Origin: Verrucomicrobiia bacterium
GTDB taxonomy: Bacteria; Verrucomicrobiota; Verrucomicrobiia; JADLBR01; JAIBCM01
Assembly: GCA_019694135.1 (NCBI GenBank)
Contig: JAIBCM010000001.1
Span: 248,001-312,000 of the forward strand
Reading direction: 5' to 3'
Length of the DNA: 64,000 nt
Both the position numbers and the translations under genes were made by a program. Of the stretch, positions 33,563 through 42,612 are shown piece by piece (the first letter of the stretch is position 1; the number at the start of each line of letters is the position of its first letter). The notes below the pieces were generated by a model. That model saw only the letters and a list, made by a program, of their open reading frames with translations. It made no database searches and was not told the DNA's origin.

Positions 33563-34843
33563 ATGGCTCCCGCTTCTCACACTTACGACGTCGTGATTAT
33601 CGGCGGTGGTCCGGGGGGCAGTACGGCAGGTGCATTGCTTGCTCAAGCCGGGAAAAAAGTTCTCATCCTAGAAAAAGAAACGTTCCCACGATTTCATGTG
33701 GGCGAATCTTTAATTCCCTATGGCAATGATATTTTAAAAGAATTAGGAGTATGGGAAAAAATTGAAAAGGCTGGTTTCATGCCTAAGTGGGGAGCAGAAT
33801 TTTGTTTAGGCAATGGATCGAAATTCCAACAGTTTTGGTTCGGTAATAGTTTGGGCGAATGTTATGCCAAAACCTTCCAAGTGGACCGGAGCCGATTTGA
33901 CAAAATCCTATTGGAACATGCTGAAAGTTTCGGCTGCGAAATTCAACAAAAAGCCCAAGCAACGCGCGTAGAATTTCATGATGATTACGTTAATCTGGAC
34001 TACAACGATGAAAAAGGCTCGCATCATATTACTTCTCATTGGCTAATTGACGCTTCAGGTCGCGATAGTTTTTTAGGCAAACAACTTCAACTCCCCAAAC
34101 GAGAAACACAATCTTCCAAACGCATCGCTATTTTTGCCCATTTTGAAAATGTTTTCCGAAACGAAGGAAAAGCAGCAGGCCATATCACAATTGTTCGACT
34201 AGCTAACGGTTGGTTCTGGTTCATTCCTCTTACCGAAACCAAAACGTCGGTGGGTTATATTCAAGCGTTAAACGATTTCAAAGAAAACCGGTTGCAGCCC
34301 GAAGAAAGCTTTCAACAAATCATTCAAAAAGAAAAAGAGTTACAAATGCGTCTTCATCAAGCCAAACGCGTGGGCGAATTTCATGTTACCAGCGATTATA
34401 GTTACCGCTTTATTTCATTTGCTCAACCACGCGCGCTTATGATCGGTGACGCCGCCGGTTTTGTGGATCCTATTTTTTCTTCCGGCGTCATGATGGCATT
34501 AAAATCGGCCCAATTAGCAGTCAAAACGCTTTTAAAAGTTGATGCGAAAAAAAGCGCGTTATCGACCGCGTCGCAGCAAAAATATACCCATCAAGTTCGT
34601 CATATGATGGAAGTCTATGTTGATATGATTAATGCTTTTTACGATCAAGACGCATTCGAAGTTTTTATGCATCCTACTTCACGATTACAGCTCCTGCGAG
34701 CAGTTTTAGCCGTCTTAGGAGGGCACACTGATTTTTCATTTGCTTTTTGGTGGCGCTTGAAACTTTTTTATTTTTTGGGTCGTTTGCAACGATTTTTCCC
34801 TTTAGTTCCTCGTCTCAATTTTTCTCGAACTGCCACCTCTTGA
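33563..34843 (+). CDS. flavin-dependent halogenase-like oxidoreductase
   Basis: A 426-residue FAD protein. The N-terminal GGGPGGSTAGALLAQAGKKV binds the adenine dinucleotide, followed by PRFHVGESLIPYGNDIL. The motif WFWFIPL (about 216-222) agrees with the WxWxIP signature of flavin-dependent halogenases, and GDAAGFVDPIFSSGVMMAL completes the FAD site. Such enzymes halogenate aromatic or polyene substrates, including brominated xanthomonadin in Xanthomonas. Some relatives act as dehydrogenases or reductases, so activity is unproven. It lies right behind the ACP gene, so an ACP-bound substrate is plausible. Confidence 0.8.
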   Translation: MAPASHTYDVVIIGGGPGGSTAGALLAQAGKKVLILEKETFPRFHVGESLIPYGNDILKELGVWEKIEKAGFMPKWGAEFCLGNGSKFQQFWFGNSLGECYAKTFQVDRSRFDKILLEHAESFGCEIQQKAQATRVEFHDDYVNLDYNDEKGSHHITSHWLIDASGRDSFLGKQLQLPKRETQSSKRIAIFAHFENVFRNEGKAAGHITIVRLANGWFWFIPLTETKTSVGYIQALNDFKENRLQPEESFQQIIQKEKELQMRLHQAKRVGEFHVTSDYSYRFISFAQPRALMIGDAAGFVDPIFSSGVMMALKSAQLAVKTLLKVDAKKSALSTASQQKYTHQVRHMMEVYVDMINAFYDQDAFEVFMHPTSRLQLLRAVLAVLGGHTDFSFAFWWRLKLFYFLGRLQRFFPLVPRLNFSRTATS

Positions 34844-34855
34844 TTTCTTTTCTTC

Positions 34856-36934
34856 ATGAAATCTTGGAAAATTCGTTGGACTGTTATTTCGCTTATCTTA
34901 GTAACGGGATTATGGGCCATCAAAACATTGCGCTTTCAAACGGAGTTATTACCTCTATTCCCAACAGGGCTGCCTTCGGTAAAACAACTGGAAGAGGCTC
35001 AGGAAAATTTAGAGTCGGACAATGTATTATGGATTGTTTTTGACACTTCGGAAGATCAAGTGCCGTGGGGAGAAAAAATTCTCTCTTTAATCGATTCGCT
35101 ACAAAAACTTCCTTCCGTTCAATCGGTTGAGAAATCACCACAAGGCCCGCTTCCTATTAGCACACAATTAGCTTTAGCAACGATTTTATTGTCAACCAAC
35201 CCATTTCAAGATTTGGTGAATGCTTTGCAACCCTCTCATCGCTCCGAACGTTTAGCAAAAACATTAGAACAATTTGCCGGCGGGTTAGAAGAAAGTGAGT
35301 TGGCTAGGTTACGATTCGATCCTTTGCGCTTGATCGATTTTTTTCCAAAAACTTATTCTTTTCCAAGCAATCGACCTTTGCTGCTCAAGATTATTGCCAA
35401 AAAAAATTTAAAAAATTTTGGGGCTGCACAACAGTTTCGAAATGAAATAAAACAAATTGCACAACAAATCGAACCTGATTTTTCTTCTCACGCTTTTCTG
35501 ACAGGTCGTCCGGCTTTCGTTGCGGAAATCTCTCAAGCCATGCAACGCGATATGATCGTAATGCTAATTTTCACTCTAGCTCTCGTTTCTTTAGCATTTC
35601 TCGGCTTTTACCGATCCCTAAAGCCGTTGGGTTGGATTCTTCTTTTACAAACCTTGTCATTATTATGCGGTTTTATTGCGGGTCGTTTCATTTTTGGTGA
35701 ACTGAATGTTTTGAGTTTAGGTTTTGCGTCTATCTTGCTTGGTGTAGGAATGGATTATTGCATTTTAGTTTATCATCATTTTGCAACAGGTCATTCCCTT
35801 AATTCCCCCTCTTGGAAAATGTTGCGTCATGGAATTTGGTTAAGCGCACTTACCACTGCAGGCGCTTTCGGAGTTCTTTATGTTTCTCACTTTCCCGGTT
35901 TGCAACAACTCGCTGTGTTAGTGGCCATTGGTTTAATTGCTACGGCAGGTTTTGCCACAGAATTTTTAAGCGTCTGGCTGGAAAAAAAGAAACTCAATGC
36001 GCCTCATTGGATTTTGCAAGGCAGCGAAAAAAGCGCGCAATTTTTACAACATCACACTCAAACAATCCGTTGGGGATTTTATTTATTTTTAATATGCTGC
36101 GCTTTTGTTTTCGTGAAGTTTCGTCATTATCCATTTTATCAAAATGACCTTTCTCAACTTCAATCCACTCATTTGGAAGCTTATCGTGGACAACAGCTAC
36201 TCTCCTCACAATTGCCTGCCTTATCCTCCCAAATTCACTCATTTGTCGAAGCGCTAGAAAAAAATCGGGGAAATTGGGTGCCCATTTCTGAGACTTCTTT
36301 TTTTGCAACTTTCGAAAAAAATGGGCTCGACCGCTCCTGGGGAAAATTAACCTGGGAAGTTATTGAAAAACTCAACGCATGGCATGCAGGAAATTCCCAA
36401 CTTACCTCCTTGATCCGTAGCGCAAATGCCTGGCCCCAATTACAACGCGACTTGAATCACGTTGCAGTCGAAGATTTCAAACGATTATCGTTTGCTATGC
36501 TTGCCATTTTAGTGACACTTTGTGCTATCGCACATCGAAAAATTAAATTAGTTTTTTTAAATCTTTTTGCTTTAATCACCGCGCTTGGCTTGCTTGCAGT
36601 CTTTCTTTTCTTGGGGCAAATCTCCATGACTTTAGTTTCTTTGTTAACTATCCCTTTATTAATTGGTTTAACGATCGACTATAGTCTGCATATCTTGCTG
36701 GCTTTGGAACAATATCACGGAAGTTTTAAGATGACTTATCTCCATTTAGCCGCACCCGTGACTCTTACTGGTCTATCATCACTTATTGGTTTTTCTGCGC
36801 CTTTATTAAGCAGTCAACCCGTTTTACAAAATTTTGGAATGGTTATGGATCTTGGAATTTTAGCAGCAGTCATAACTGGCCTGATTCTATTGCCAGTGTT
36901 TTATGAAAGGCTTTATCATAAACAATCCTCATGA
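34856..36934 (+). CDS. MMPL/RND-superfamily lipid exporter
   Basis: A 692-residue membrane protein with two repeats of an N-terminal helix, a periplasmic loop and a bundle of five helices (about 225-380 and 555-690). The motifs LGFASILLGVGMDYCILVYHH and TIPLLIGLTIDYSLHILLALEQY hold the paired aspartates used in proton coupling. It matches exporters of the aryl-polyene and hopanoid (HpnN) type. It should move the finished lipid from the inner membrane. It overlaps the acyltransferase gene by 4 bases. Confidence 0.88.
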   Translation: MKSWKIRWTVISLILVTGLWAIKTLRFQTELLPLFPTGLPSVKQLEEAQENLESDNVLWIVFDTSEDQVPWGEKILSLIDSLQKLPSVQSVEKSPQGPLPISTQLALATILLSTNPFQDLVNALQPSHRSERLAKTLEQFAGGLEESELARLRFDPLRLIDFFPKTYSFPSNRPLLLKIIAKKNLKNFGAAQQFRNEIKQIAQQIEPDFSSHAFLTGRPAFVAEISQAMQRDMIVMLIFTLALVSLAFLGFYRSLKPLGWILLLQTLSLLCGFIAGRFIFGELNVLSLGFASILLGVGMDYCILVYHHFATGHSLNSPSWKMLRHGIWLSALTTAGAFGVLYVSHFPGLQQLAVLVAIGLIATAGFATEFLSVWLEKKKLNAPHWILQGSEKSAQFLQHHTQTIRWGFYLFLICCAFVFVKFRHYPFYQNDLSQLQSTHLEAYRGQQLLSSQLPALSSQIHSFVEALEKNRGNWVPISETSFFATFEKNGLDRSWGKLTWEVIEKLNAWHAGNSQLTSLIRSANAWPQLQRDLNHVAVEDFKRLSFAMLAILVTLCAIAHRKIKLVFLNLFALITALGLLAVFLFLGQISMTLVSLLTIPLLIGLTIDYSLHILLALEQYHGSFKMTYLHLAAPVTLTGLSSLIGFSAPLLSSQPVLQNFGMVMDLGILAAVITGLILLPVFYERLYHKQSS

Positions 36935-37815
36935 GCCATCCTCATTACTCGCGCACTTTTTATCAAGCCGTCTGGTTTCATTGGGCAAAAAGATTAGCGA
37001 CCTTTATTCCACGCCGAATACTTCGATGGGTTGGCTACCAAGCAGGACTCATTTACTCACACTTTCACTCTGCTAAAGTGCAAGTGGTTAAAAAAAATCT
37101 GGCGCTTATTCACGCCTCCACCACTTTCCAAAATGCCCAAAAAGTTTTTGGAAAATTCGGAGCTTGCTTGGCTGACTATTTTTATTTGAGTCGTTATGCC
37201 AATGAAAAAAAAATTGAATTGATTAAGAAAAAAAAGGGCTATGAATATCTCGTATCTGCTTACCAAAAAAAACAAGGCGCCATTTTAGTGACAGCCCATT
37301 TAGGATTATTCGAACTCGGGGGAGTTGTAATGAATGAGCTCGGTTTTCCTATGGCAGTGCTAACTTTACCTGAACCCAATCAAGCTCTCACTCAATGGCG
37401 CGCCAATTATCGAAAACTGTGGAAGGCAGAAACTATCACGATTGGTGACGATCCTTTTTCCTTTCTGAAGGTATTAAACTATTTGAAAGCCGGCAATTTT
37501 GTCGCTGCGTTGATTGATCGCCCTTCGTCGCAAAAAAATATTCCCGTCCGACTGCCTCATGGCGAAGCTTTCTTTTCCGGCAATATCTTGCTCATCGCCT
37601 TATTGGCGCAATGTCCCGTTATCCCAGCAGTAGCCGTAGCAGAATCAACGGGTTTTTATGAAATGGAAGCTTTTGAACCTTTCTACATCGAAAACCAAGG
37701 CACTCGCGAAGAAACCATTGCTTACTACACTCAAAAAATTGCCGATGTTCTTTTGCCAACAATATGTCATCATTACGATCAATGGTTTCAATTCGTATCT
37801 TTATCTTCTGTTTAG
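36931..37815 (+). CDS. LpxL-like lysophospholipid/lipid A acyltransferase
   Basis: A 294-residue acyltransferase of the LpxL/HtrB family. TAHLGLFELGG (about 119-129) corresponds to the HxxxxD/E motif with the active His. A membrane-proximal N-terminus is followed by the usual AALIDRPSS and HGEAFFSGNILLIALLAQCPVIP segments. In aryl-polyene and xanthomonadin clusters a related acyltransferase moves the polyene acyl chain from ACP to a glycerolipid; that role is inferred here. Both ends overlap neighbouring genes, by 4 and 34 bases. Confidence 0.85.
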   Translation: MSHPHYSRTFYQAVWFHWAKRLATFIPRRILRWVGYQAGLIYSHFHSAKVQVVKKNLALIHASTTFQNAQKVFGKFGACLADYFYLSRYANEKKIELIKKKKGYEYLVSAYQKKQGAILVTAHLGLFELGGVVMNELGFPMAVLTLPEPNQALTQWRANYRKLWKAETITIGDDPFSFLKVLNYLKAGNFVAALIDRPSSQKNIPVRLPHGEAFFSGNILLIALLAQCPVIPAVAVAESTGFYEMEAFEPFYIENQGTREETIAYYTQKIADVLLPTICHHYDQWFQFVSLSSV

Positions 37816-38414
37816 TAACCAGTCTTTGCTGCACAGCTCAAGATCCTGTGTCAGATGCAGAGCAAGCTCGTCACGAAAAACAATTCACGCAATATCAACA
37901 TTCCACAAAAACTTTTACCGCTGCTGTGCGCCAAATTCTTCATTTAAGTGGCATGAAAAAACCTGTGGTGAGTTTGGGCAGAATTTATTTTCAAAACCCA
38001 CAAGGCTGGCTTTTGATTCGCTATAGTAAGCCAGCCGAAGAATTTATTCTATTGCGAGATGGTAAACTTTATCTGCAAAAAAAAGATAAACCATTAAAAA
38101 TTCAATCGCTTAATCGCGAAAATAGTTTCGCCATGATGCGCCGTTTTTTTCAAGAAGATGCGCAATCCTGGAAAAAAGATTTTGATATTGCCATGTTCGA
38201 AGATGAAAAAAATTTAATCATTTCACTAACTCCAAAGAGAAAGGAAAAAACCTTACCACTCGTAATCCAAACCCGTGTGAATCGACAAACCTTTCTTCCA
38301 CAACAAATCCACCTGGTTTTTGAAGGTGAAAACGAAATCATTTACGAATTCACACAACCCCAGCGCAATGCAACCTTGCCTTCACAGCTTTTTGCTCCAC
38401 CAGATGCTTCATGA
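37782..38414 (+). CDS. LolA-like periplasmic carrier protein
   Basis: A 210-residue exported protein. The signal peptide (MVSIRIFIFCLVTSLCC) starts at the ATG at 37782; a further in-frame ATG at 37764 lies upstream. The mature part has the beta-rich pattern of LolA, including GRIYFQNPQGWLLIRYSKP, which matches the FxRPxxxRW-like region in LolA-family proteins of aryl-polyene clusters. It probably helps to carry the product or lipid across the periplasm. It overlaps the acyltransferase and dehydratase genes at either end. Confidence 0.78.
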   Translation: MVSIRIFIFCLVTSLCCTAQDPVSDAEQARHEKQFTQYQHSTKTFTAAVRQILHLSGMKKPVVSLGRIYFQNPQGWLLIRYSKPAEEFILLRDGKLYLQKKDKPLKIQSLNRENSFAMMRRFFQEDAQSWKKDFDIAMFEDEKNLIISLTPKRKEKTLPLVIQTRVNRQTFLPQQIHLVFEGENEIIYEFTQPQRNATLPSQLFAPPDAS

Positions 38415-38824
38415 ACTCACTCACCCCTCATGGTCCGGGTTTTTCATTTGTTGACTCCTTTGTTTTGGATGATTCTCAAAAACAATTAACTGCCAAAAAA
38501 TGGCTTGATCCGAAACTTTCTTTTTTTGCCGATCATTTTCCCGAAAAACCTTTAATGCCTGGAGTTTTATTGGTAGAATGTGCAGCGCAAGCAGCAGGAA
38601 TTTTATGGAGCGCACAACAAAAATTAAATCAACCTGCCCCTTATGCTCTAGCTCAAGTGTTACCATTTCGCTTCATTCAACCTGTTTTTCCAAACCAAAT
38701 CCTATTGATTGAAGTAAAATTAGAAAAAGATTTTGGCGCTTTAGCCCAATTTCAAATCACGCTCAAAGTCGAAACCCAAGTCGTTGCTGAGGGCAGGCTC
38801 ATACTCAGCGCTTCACTACATTAA
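38411..38824 (+). CDS. FabZ-like 3-hydroxyacyl-ACP dehydratase
   Basis: A 137-residue hot-dog-fold dehydratase. FFADHFPEKPLMPGVLLVECAAQAAG contains the catalytic His (in DHFPE) and Glu (in LLVEC) of FabZ, and the PFRFIQPVFPNQ segment matches its substrate tunnel. In aryl-polyene clusters such small dehydratases (ApeP, ApeI) introduce the double bonds. It overlaps LolA by 4 bases and converges on the AMP-ligase gene. A ketoreductase, needed to make its substrate, is not found in this window. Confidence 0.9.
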   Translation: MNSLTPHGPGFSFVDSFVLDDSQKQLTAKKWLDPKLSFFADHFPEKPLMPGVLLVECAAQAAGILWSAQQKLNQPAPYALAQVLPFRFIQPVFPNQILLIEVKLEKDFGALAQFQITLKVETQVVAEGRLILSASLH

Positions 38825-40126
38825 GCGTAAAAGTTTTTTCAATTGATTGACGTCTAATTTCCCGCGGACTGTTCGAGGCATTTTGGGAGTTACGATTATT
38901 TTCTTCGGCATTTTCCAAAGCGGCAGTTTTTGATATAGGAAACGCCAAATTTCCTTTTCGTTGCATGAACCTTCCACGATTACAACAAAAAATTCCCTCG
39001 CTTTATCCTGATAAGGCATGGTCAAGATCTCAGAAATGTTTTTTTCGGCACGCAATAAAAGTTCAATTTCTTGAGGATTAATTTTTTTTCCACCCACATT
39101 AACCAAAGGTTGTTGACGTCCCAATAACTCAAGCTCCCCCCAGCGATTCCACCTCCCTAAATCATGAAGCAAAAAGACCCTATTAAAAACAGCGCGACTT
39201 TTAACTTGGATTCGCTCCAGAGGCATGATTTTCACTTTCACTCGATCCAACGGTTTGCCAACGGAACGACCAGATAAAGTAGCCAAACCGGTTTTATCAT
39301 AACAAATGCCGCCAGTTTCGGAAGAACCATAGAAATTATGAAGTTTTAATTCAAACTTCTTAAAAAAATGTTGAGCCACATCGCAAGAAAGACGCGCCCC
39401 AGCTGAAACAACCAAGCGCAGCGGCTTCAACGATCGCACAGATGGCAATTCATTTAGCAATTGAAAAATGGTGGGCACGGAAGGAAAAATTGTAACTTGG
39501 AATTGTTTAATCCATTGAGGAATCTGAGCGGGCAAAAATGTTGGCGCGCTTACGATGGGTGTGCCTTGCAAAATCAATGGCATAATTAAATTGCCCAATC
39601 CATACGAATGACCAAAAGGAATCAAACCTAAATTGATATCGCTACTTTTAATTTTCATCGTGGAAATAATTTGTTGCCCATCGGCAACCATGTTTTGCGT
39701 AGAACAATAAACTTTTTTAACTTTACCCGAAGTGCCAGAGGTTAACTTGATCAGACAACTATTTTTCTTAGGAAATTTTATTTGTTTAAAATCATATAAG
39801 CCGTGATCTTGCCACAAAAAATGAGCTCCCAACTGTTTCGCTACATTCCACTGGGCAGATTGAGATAAAGTATTGTCTAAAGGTAAAGCGATTGCACCAG
39901 CTTTTTGAATCGCTAAAAAAAGCGTTAACCAATCCATCCCGTTTGGGAGGCAAAAAGCGACTTCAGCCTCTTTAATTTTTTGGAATAATGATGTTTCAGT
40001 TAATTGTTCAACCCTTTGAGTTAACTCTTGAGCTGTAATTATTTGATTCAACGATGTATCGATGAAAATTTTCTTTTGGGGATAACGATTGACCGTCTTG
40101 AGCCATTGCTTCCAAAGTTGTGACAT
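38816..40126 (-). CDS. AMP-dependent acyl-CoA/ACP ligase
   Basis: A 436-residue adenylate-forming enzyme. The P-loop SCLIKLTSGTSGKVKK (about 125-140), HNFYGSSETGG, and the C-terminal lysine in VRGKLDVNQLKK are all conserved. It is somewhat shorter than many acyl-CoA synthetases (500-550), but the core motifs are intact. It might load an aryl or fatty acyl starter on the ACP of the cluster. It is on the opposite strand and follows proC by nine bases, so it could be transcribed with proC instead; its role in the cluster is thus uncertain. Confidence 0.85.
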   Translation of the reverse strand: MSQLWKQWLKTVNRYPQKKIFIDTSLNQIITAQELTQRVEQLTETSLFQKIKEAEVAFCLPNGMDWLTLFLAIQKAGAIALPLDNTLSQSAQWNVAKQLGAHFLWQDHGLYDFKQIKFPKKNSCLIKLTSGTSGKVKKVYCSTQNMVADGQQIISTMKIKSSDINLGLIPFGHSYGLGNLIMPLILQGTPIVSAPTFLPAQIPQWIKQFQVTIFPSVPTIFQLLNELPSVRSLKPLRLVVSAGARLSCDVAQHFFKKFELKLHNFYGSSETGGICYDKTGLATLSGRSVGKPLDRVKVKIMPLERIQVKSRAVFNRVFLLHDLGRWNRWGELELLGRQQPLVNVGGKKINPQEIELLLRAEKNISEILTMPYQDKAREFFVVIVEGSCNEKEIWRFLYQKLPLWKMPKKIIVTPKMPRTVRGKLDVNQLKKLLRLM

Positions 40127-40135
40127 AGCTTTTTA

Positions 40136-40939
40136 TCAAGCCAAAGCAGAAAGTTCTTTGGAGCGACGTGTCGCGGCTTGCACTGCTTCGACAAAAGCTT
40201 CATGCATATTACGATTTTTCAAAACTTGTAGCGCTTCAAACGTTGTGCCACCTGGACTCGTTACCGCTTCACGCAACTCACTCAAAGACTTACCTGTTTC
40301 TAAAACCATTTTTGCAGCACCCAACATAGTTTGTGTCGCTAATTTCAATGCTAAATCATCAGGCAAATGTTGAATTGCAGCGCGATCCAGTAAAGCTTCT
40401 AAGATAGCAAAAAAATAAGCCGGCCCACTGCCACTTAAAGCCGTGACTTCATTTAACCATGCTTCCGGTACTTGTTCCACAAGTCCCACCGCGCTAAAGA
40501 GTCCTTTCACAACCATTGCATCTTTTTCTGTGGCACGAGCCCCCAAAGAAAAAACCGAAGCTCCTGCACCAACTAAAGCGGGAGTATTAGGCATAACTCG
40601 TATTAATCGCGTCGTAGCATGAACCAAACTTTCTAAACGCGCTAAAACAACACCTGCGGCAATTGAAATAAATAATTTATTTTCCAAAGACGATCCGATT
40701 TTTTCCAAAAGCGTTTTAACCTGCTGCGGTTTCACCGCTAAAATAATAATTTCCGCATGCTCAAGCATTCGACGGTTATCGGAAAAGGTCTTGGCCCCCG
40801 TTCGTTTTTCAAAACTGGCCCGTGCTTCATCGGCAGGATCCGAAGCAAAAACATGCTCTGAGGTAAGAACTTTTTTTTCAATTAGGCCATGCGCTAAAGC
40901 CGTGGCCATACGCCCGGCACCAAGAAAGGCAACTTTCAT
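40136..40939 (-). CDS. proC: pyrroline-5-carboxylate reductase
   Basis: A 267-residue enzyme that makes proline from pyrroline-5-carboxylate with NAD(P)H. The Rossmann motif FLGAGRMATALAHGL (about 4-18), AVKPQQV, the RVMPNTPALVGAG segment and the C-terminal VTSPGGTTFEAL signature all match ProC. It is placed between the PpiD-like gene upstream and the AMP-ligase gene downstream, on the reverse strand. No other proline gene is in the window. Confidence 0.96.
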   Translation of the reverse strand: MKVAFLGAGRMATALAHGLIEKKVLTSEHVFASDPADEARASFEKRTGAKTFSDNRRMLEHAEIIILAVKPQQVKTLLEKIGSSLENKLFISIAAGVVLARLESLVHATTRLIRVMPNTPALVGAGASVFSLGARATEKDAMVVKGLFSAVGLVEQVPEAWLNEVTALSGSGPAYFFAILEALLDRAAIQHLPDDLALKLATQTMLGAAKMVLETGKSLSELREAVTSPGGTTFEALQVLKNRNMHEAFVEAVQAATRRSKELSALA

Positions 40940-41003
40940 AATCTTAGTTTATCCCTTTTACCAGACTAAGCGCAAGCGGTAAGGTCTTCAAATTCCTTCC
41001 CTC

Positions 41004-42548
41004 TTAACCCGATTGCGACTGTGAATAAATTTCGTTACCCTTTTGGCGCATTGCAGTAACTACCCATTCTTGAAATTGTAATTGCCTTTTCTGATCCAGA
41101 AGCTGTTGTTTAATTTCCTCTTGTTTTTCCGCATCCACTTTAGGCTCTTGACGTGATACGAGATAAACAAAAAAGGCGCCATCTTCCTTGCGCTGAGGCG
41201 CGCTGATTTCGCCTGGTTCTAGTTGAACCGCAACATTTTTAAAACGTTCCAATTCCCTATCCTCTTTTGTTTTATTCTTTTTCTCCTTTTCTTCTCTTTC
41301 TTCTTCTAAAGGAACAAAGGCTGGAATTTTATGAGTTTTCAATTTCAGTTCAGCCACAGCTTGATCAAAATTTTTTCCGGCTTGCATCAAGTTAGCTATT
41401 TTTTGGCGCATCTCATTAGTGGCTTTCAAAGCGGCTTCTAAAGAGCGTTGTTTAATCCAATCATTGACCACTTTGCCTCTAACTTTTTCAAAGGATTGAG
41501 GTTGAGACGGACGTAATCCACTTAGATGTAGAACATAAAAACTGTCATCCACTTGCACCACTTCGCTATCCGGTTGTTCATTATTTAACCCAAAAGCTGC
41601 AACCACAAATTCCGAATCCTCAATAAAATCTTTTGGTGGGTTTTGATAAGTGAAAAATTCTGTTTCTTTAATCTCGTAGCCATTTTCCTTAGCCAGCGCC
41701 TCGAAAGAAGGCGCCTTTTTTTCTTCATCTCCTAATAAGGCAACCGTAAAATTAACTGCCGCTTCACCCAACTTATTCAAAGCTTCCTGTTTTTTTTCTT
41801 TTGGCAATTTGCTCGCAATATCCGGTAAACGAAATTGAATGTATTTCACTTTTCGCTCTTCAGGCGTGCTATAAATTTGCAAATTTTCCGAGTAAGCTTT
41901 TTTTAATTCTTCATCGCGAGGCACAATGCCAGCCGTATAATCGGCTCGATCAAACTCAACAGAAACCAACTCAGTTTTTCCGTATAATTTTCCGGCGTAA
42001 TGCTTCACTTCAGCAGGAGCTACTCGCGCCGAAGAAACAATCAAAGCTGTCATTCGTTCGTTTAAAACATGATCGCGCACCATCTCATGAAACTGCACCT
42101 CATTGAGTCCCATCGCAGGCAACCGTTTTTGCACAAATTCCAAATATTTTTCAGGTTGGTAAGTGCCAGTTTTTTCGTCCCAAAAAATGGGCATTCGTCG
42201 AATGGAATCAGCAATTTGCTGATCCGAAACATTGATTCCAAGCTGCGTGGCTTTTTCAATTAACAACAATTGTTGCCAAGCCATAGTTTGCAAATGCTGG
42301 TTGAGCTGCTCACTAATGGGAATATCATGACCACTCGTTAAAAGAAGATAGTAATACATTCTTTGCATCACTTTTTGATATTCCTGCAAAGAAATTTCTC
42401 GCCCGCCAATTCGACCTATTTTGGAATCTGTTCCGTGAGAATAATTATCTCGAAAACTGTAAGTGCCCCATAGCGAAAAAGAGACCACAACAATAATCAC
42501 CAAAGCCCATAATAAAAACTTGGAACGTTCACGCATCAAACGAATCAT
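41004..42548 (-). CDS. PpiD/SurA-like periplasmic folding factor
   Basis: A 514-residue membrane-anchored protein. A short cytoplasmic tail (MIRLMRERSK) precedes one helix (about 12-28) and then a SurA_N-type region with IGGREISLQEYQK (about 46-58). A rotamase-like segment (about 235-400) and a second parvulin-like stretch near the C-terminus follow, with a lysine- and glutamate-rich region (about 415-440). It should chaperone newly exported outer-membrane proteins. Catalytic residues of peptidyl-prolyl isomerases are not clear, so it may lack isomerase activity as E. coli PpiD does. It is divergent from the ExbB operon. Confidence 0.85.
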   Translation of the reverse strand: MIRLMRERSKFLLWALVIIVVVSFSLWGTYSFRDNYSHGTDSKIGRIGGREISLQEYQKVMQRMYYYLLLTSGHDIPISEQLNQHLQTMAWQQLLLIEKATQLGINVSDQQIADSIRRMPIFWDEKTGTYQPEKYLEFVQKRLPAMGLNEVQFHEMVRDHVLNERMTALIVSSARVAPAEVKHYAGKLYGKTELVSVEFDRADYTAGIVPRDEELKKAYSENLQIYSTPEERKVKYIQFRLPDIASKLPKEKKQEALNKLGEAAVNFTVALLGDEEKKAPSFEALAKENGYEIKETEFFTYQNPPKDFIEDSEFVVAAFGLNNEQPDSEVVQVDDSFYVLHLSGLRPSQPQSFEKVRGKVVNDWIKQRSLEAALKATNEMRQKIANLMQAGKNFDQAVAELKLKTHKIPAFVPLEEEREEKEKKNKTKEDRELERFKNVAVQLEPGEISAPQRKEDGAFFVYLVSRQEPKVDAEKQEEIKQQLLDQKRQLQFQEWVVTAMRQKGNEIYSQSQSG

Positions 42549-42612
42549 AACTTATACTCTCCTATTAACAGCGTTGACCCTTTGCCCAGACTTCGTTATA
42601 GCGATAAGCTGT

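Noticed and set aside
42463-42612. Upstream extension of the ExbB gene to 42463
   Set aside because: It runs back into the divergent PpiD-like gene and precedes the basic start and signal-like helix of the protein.
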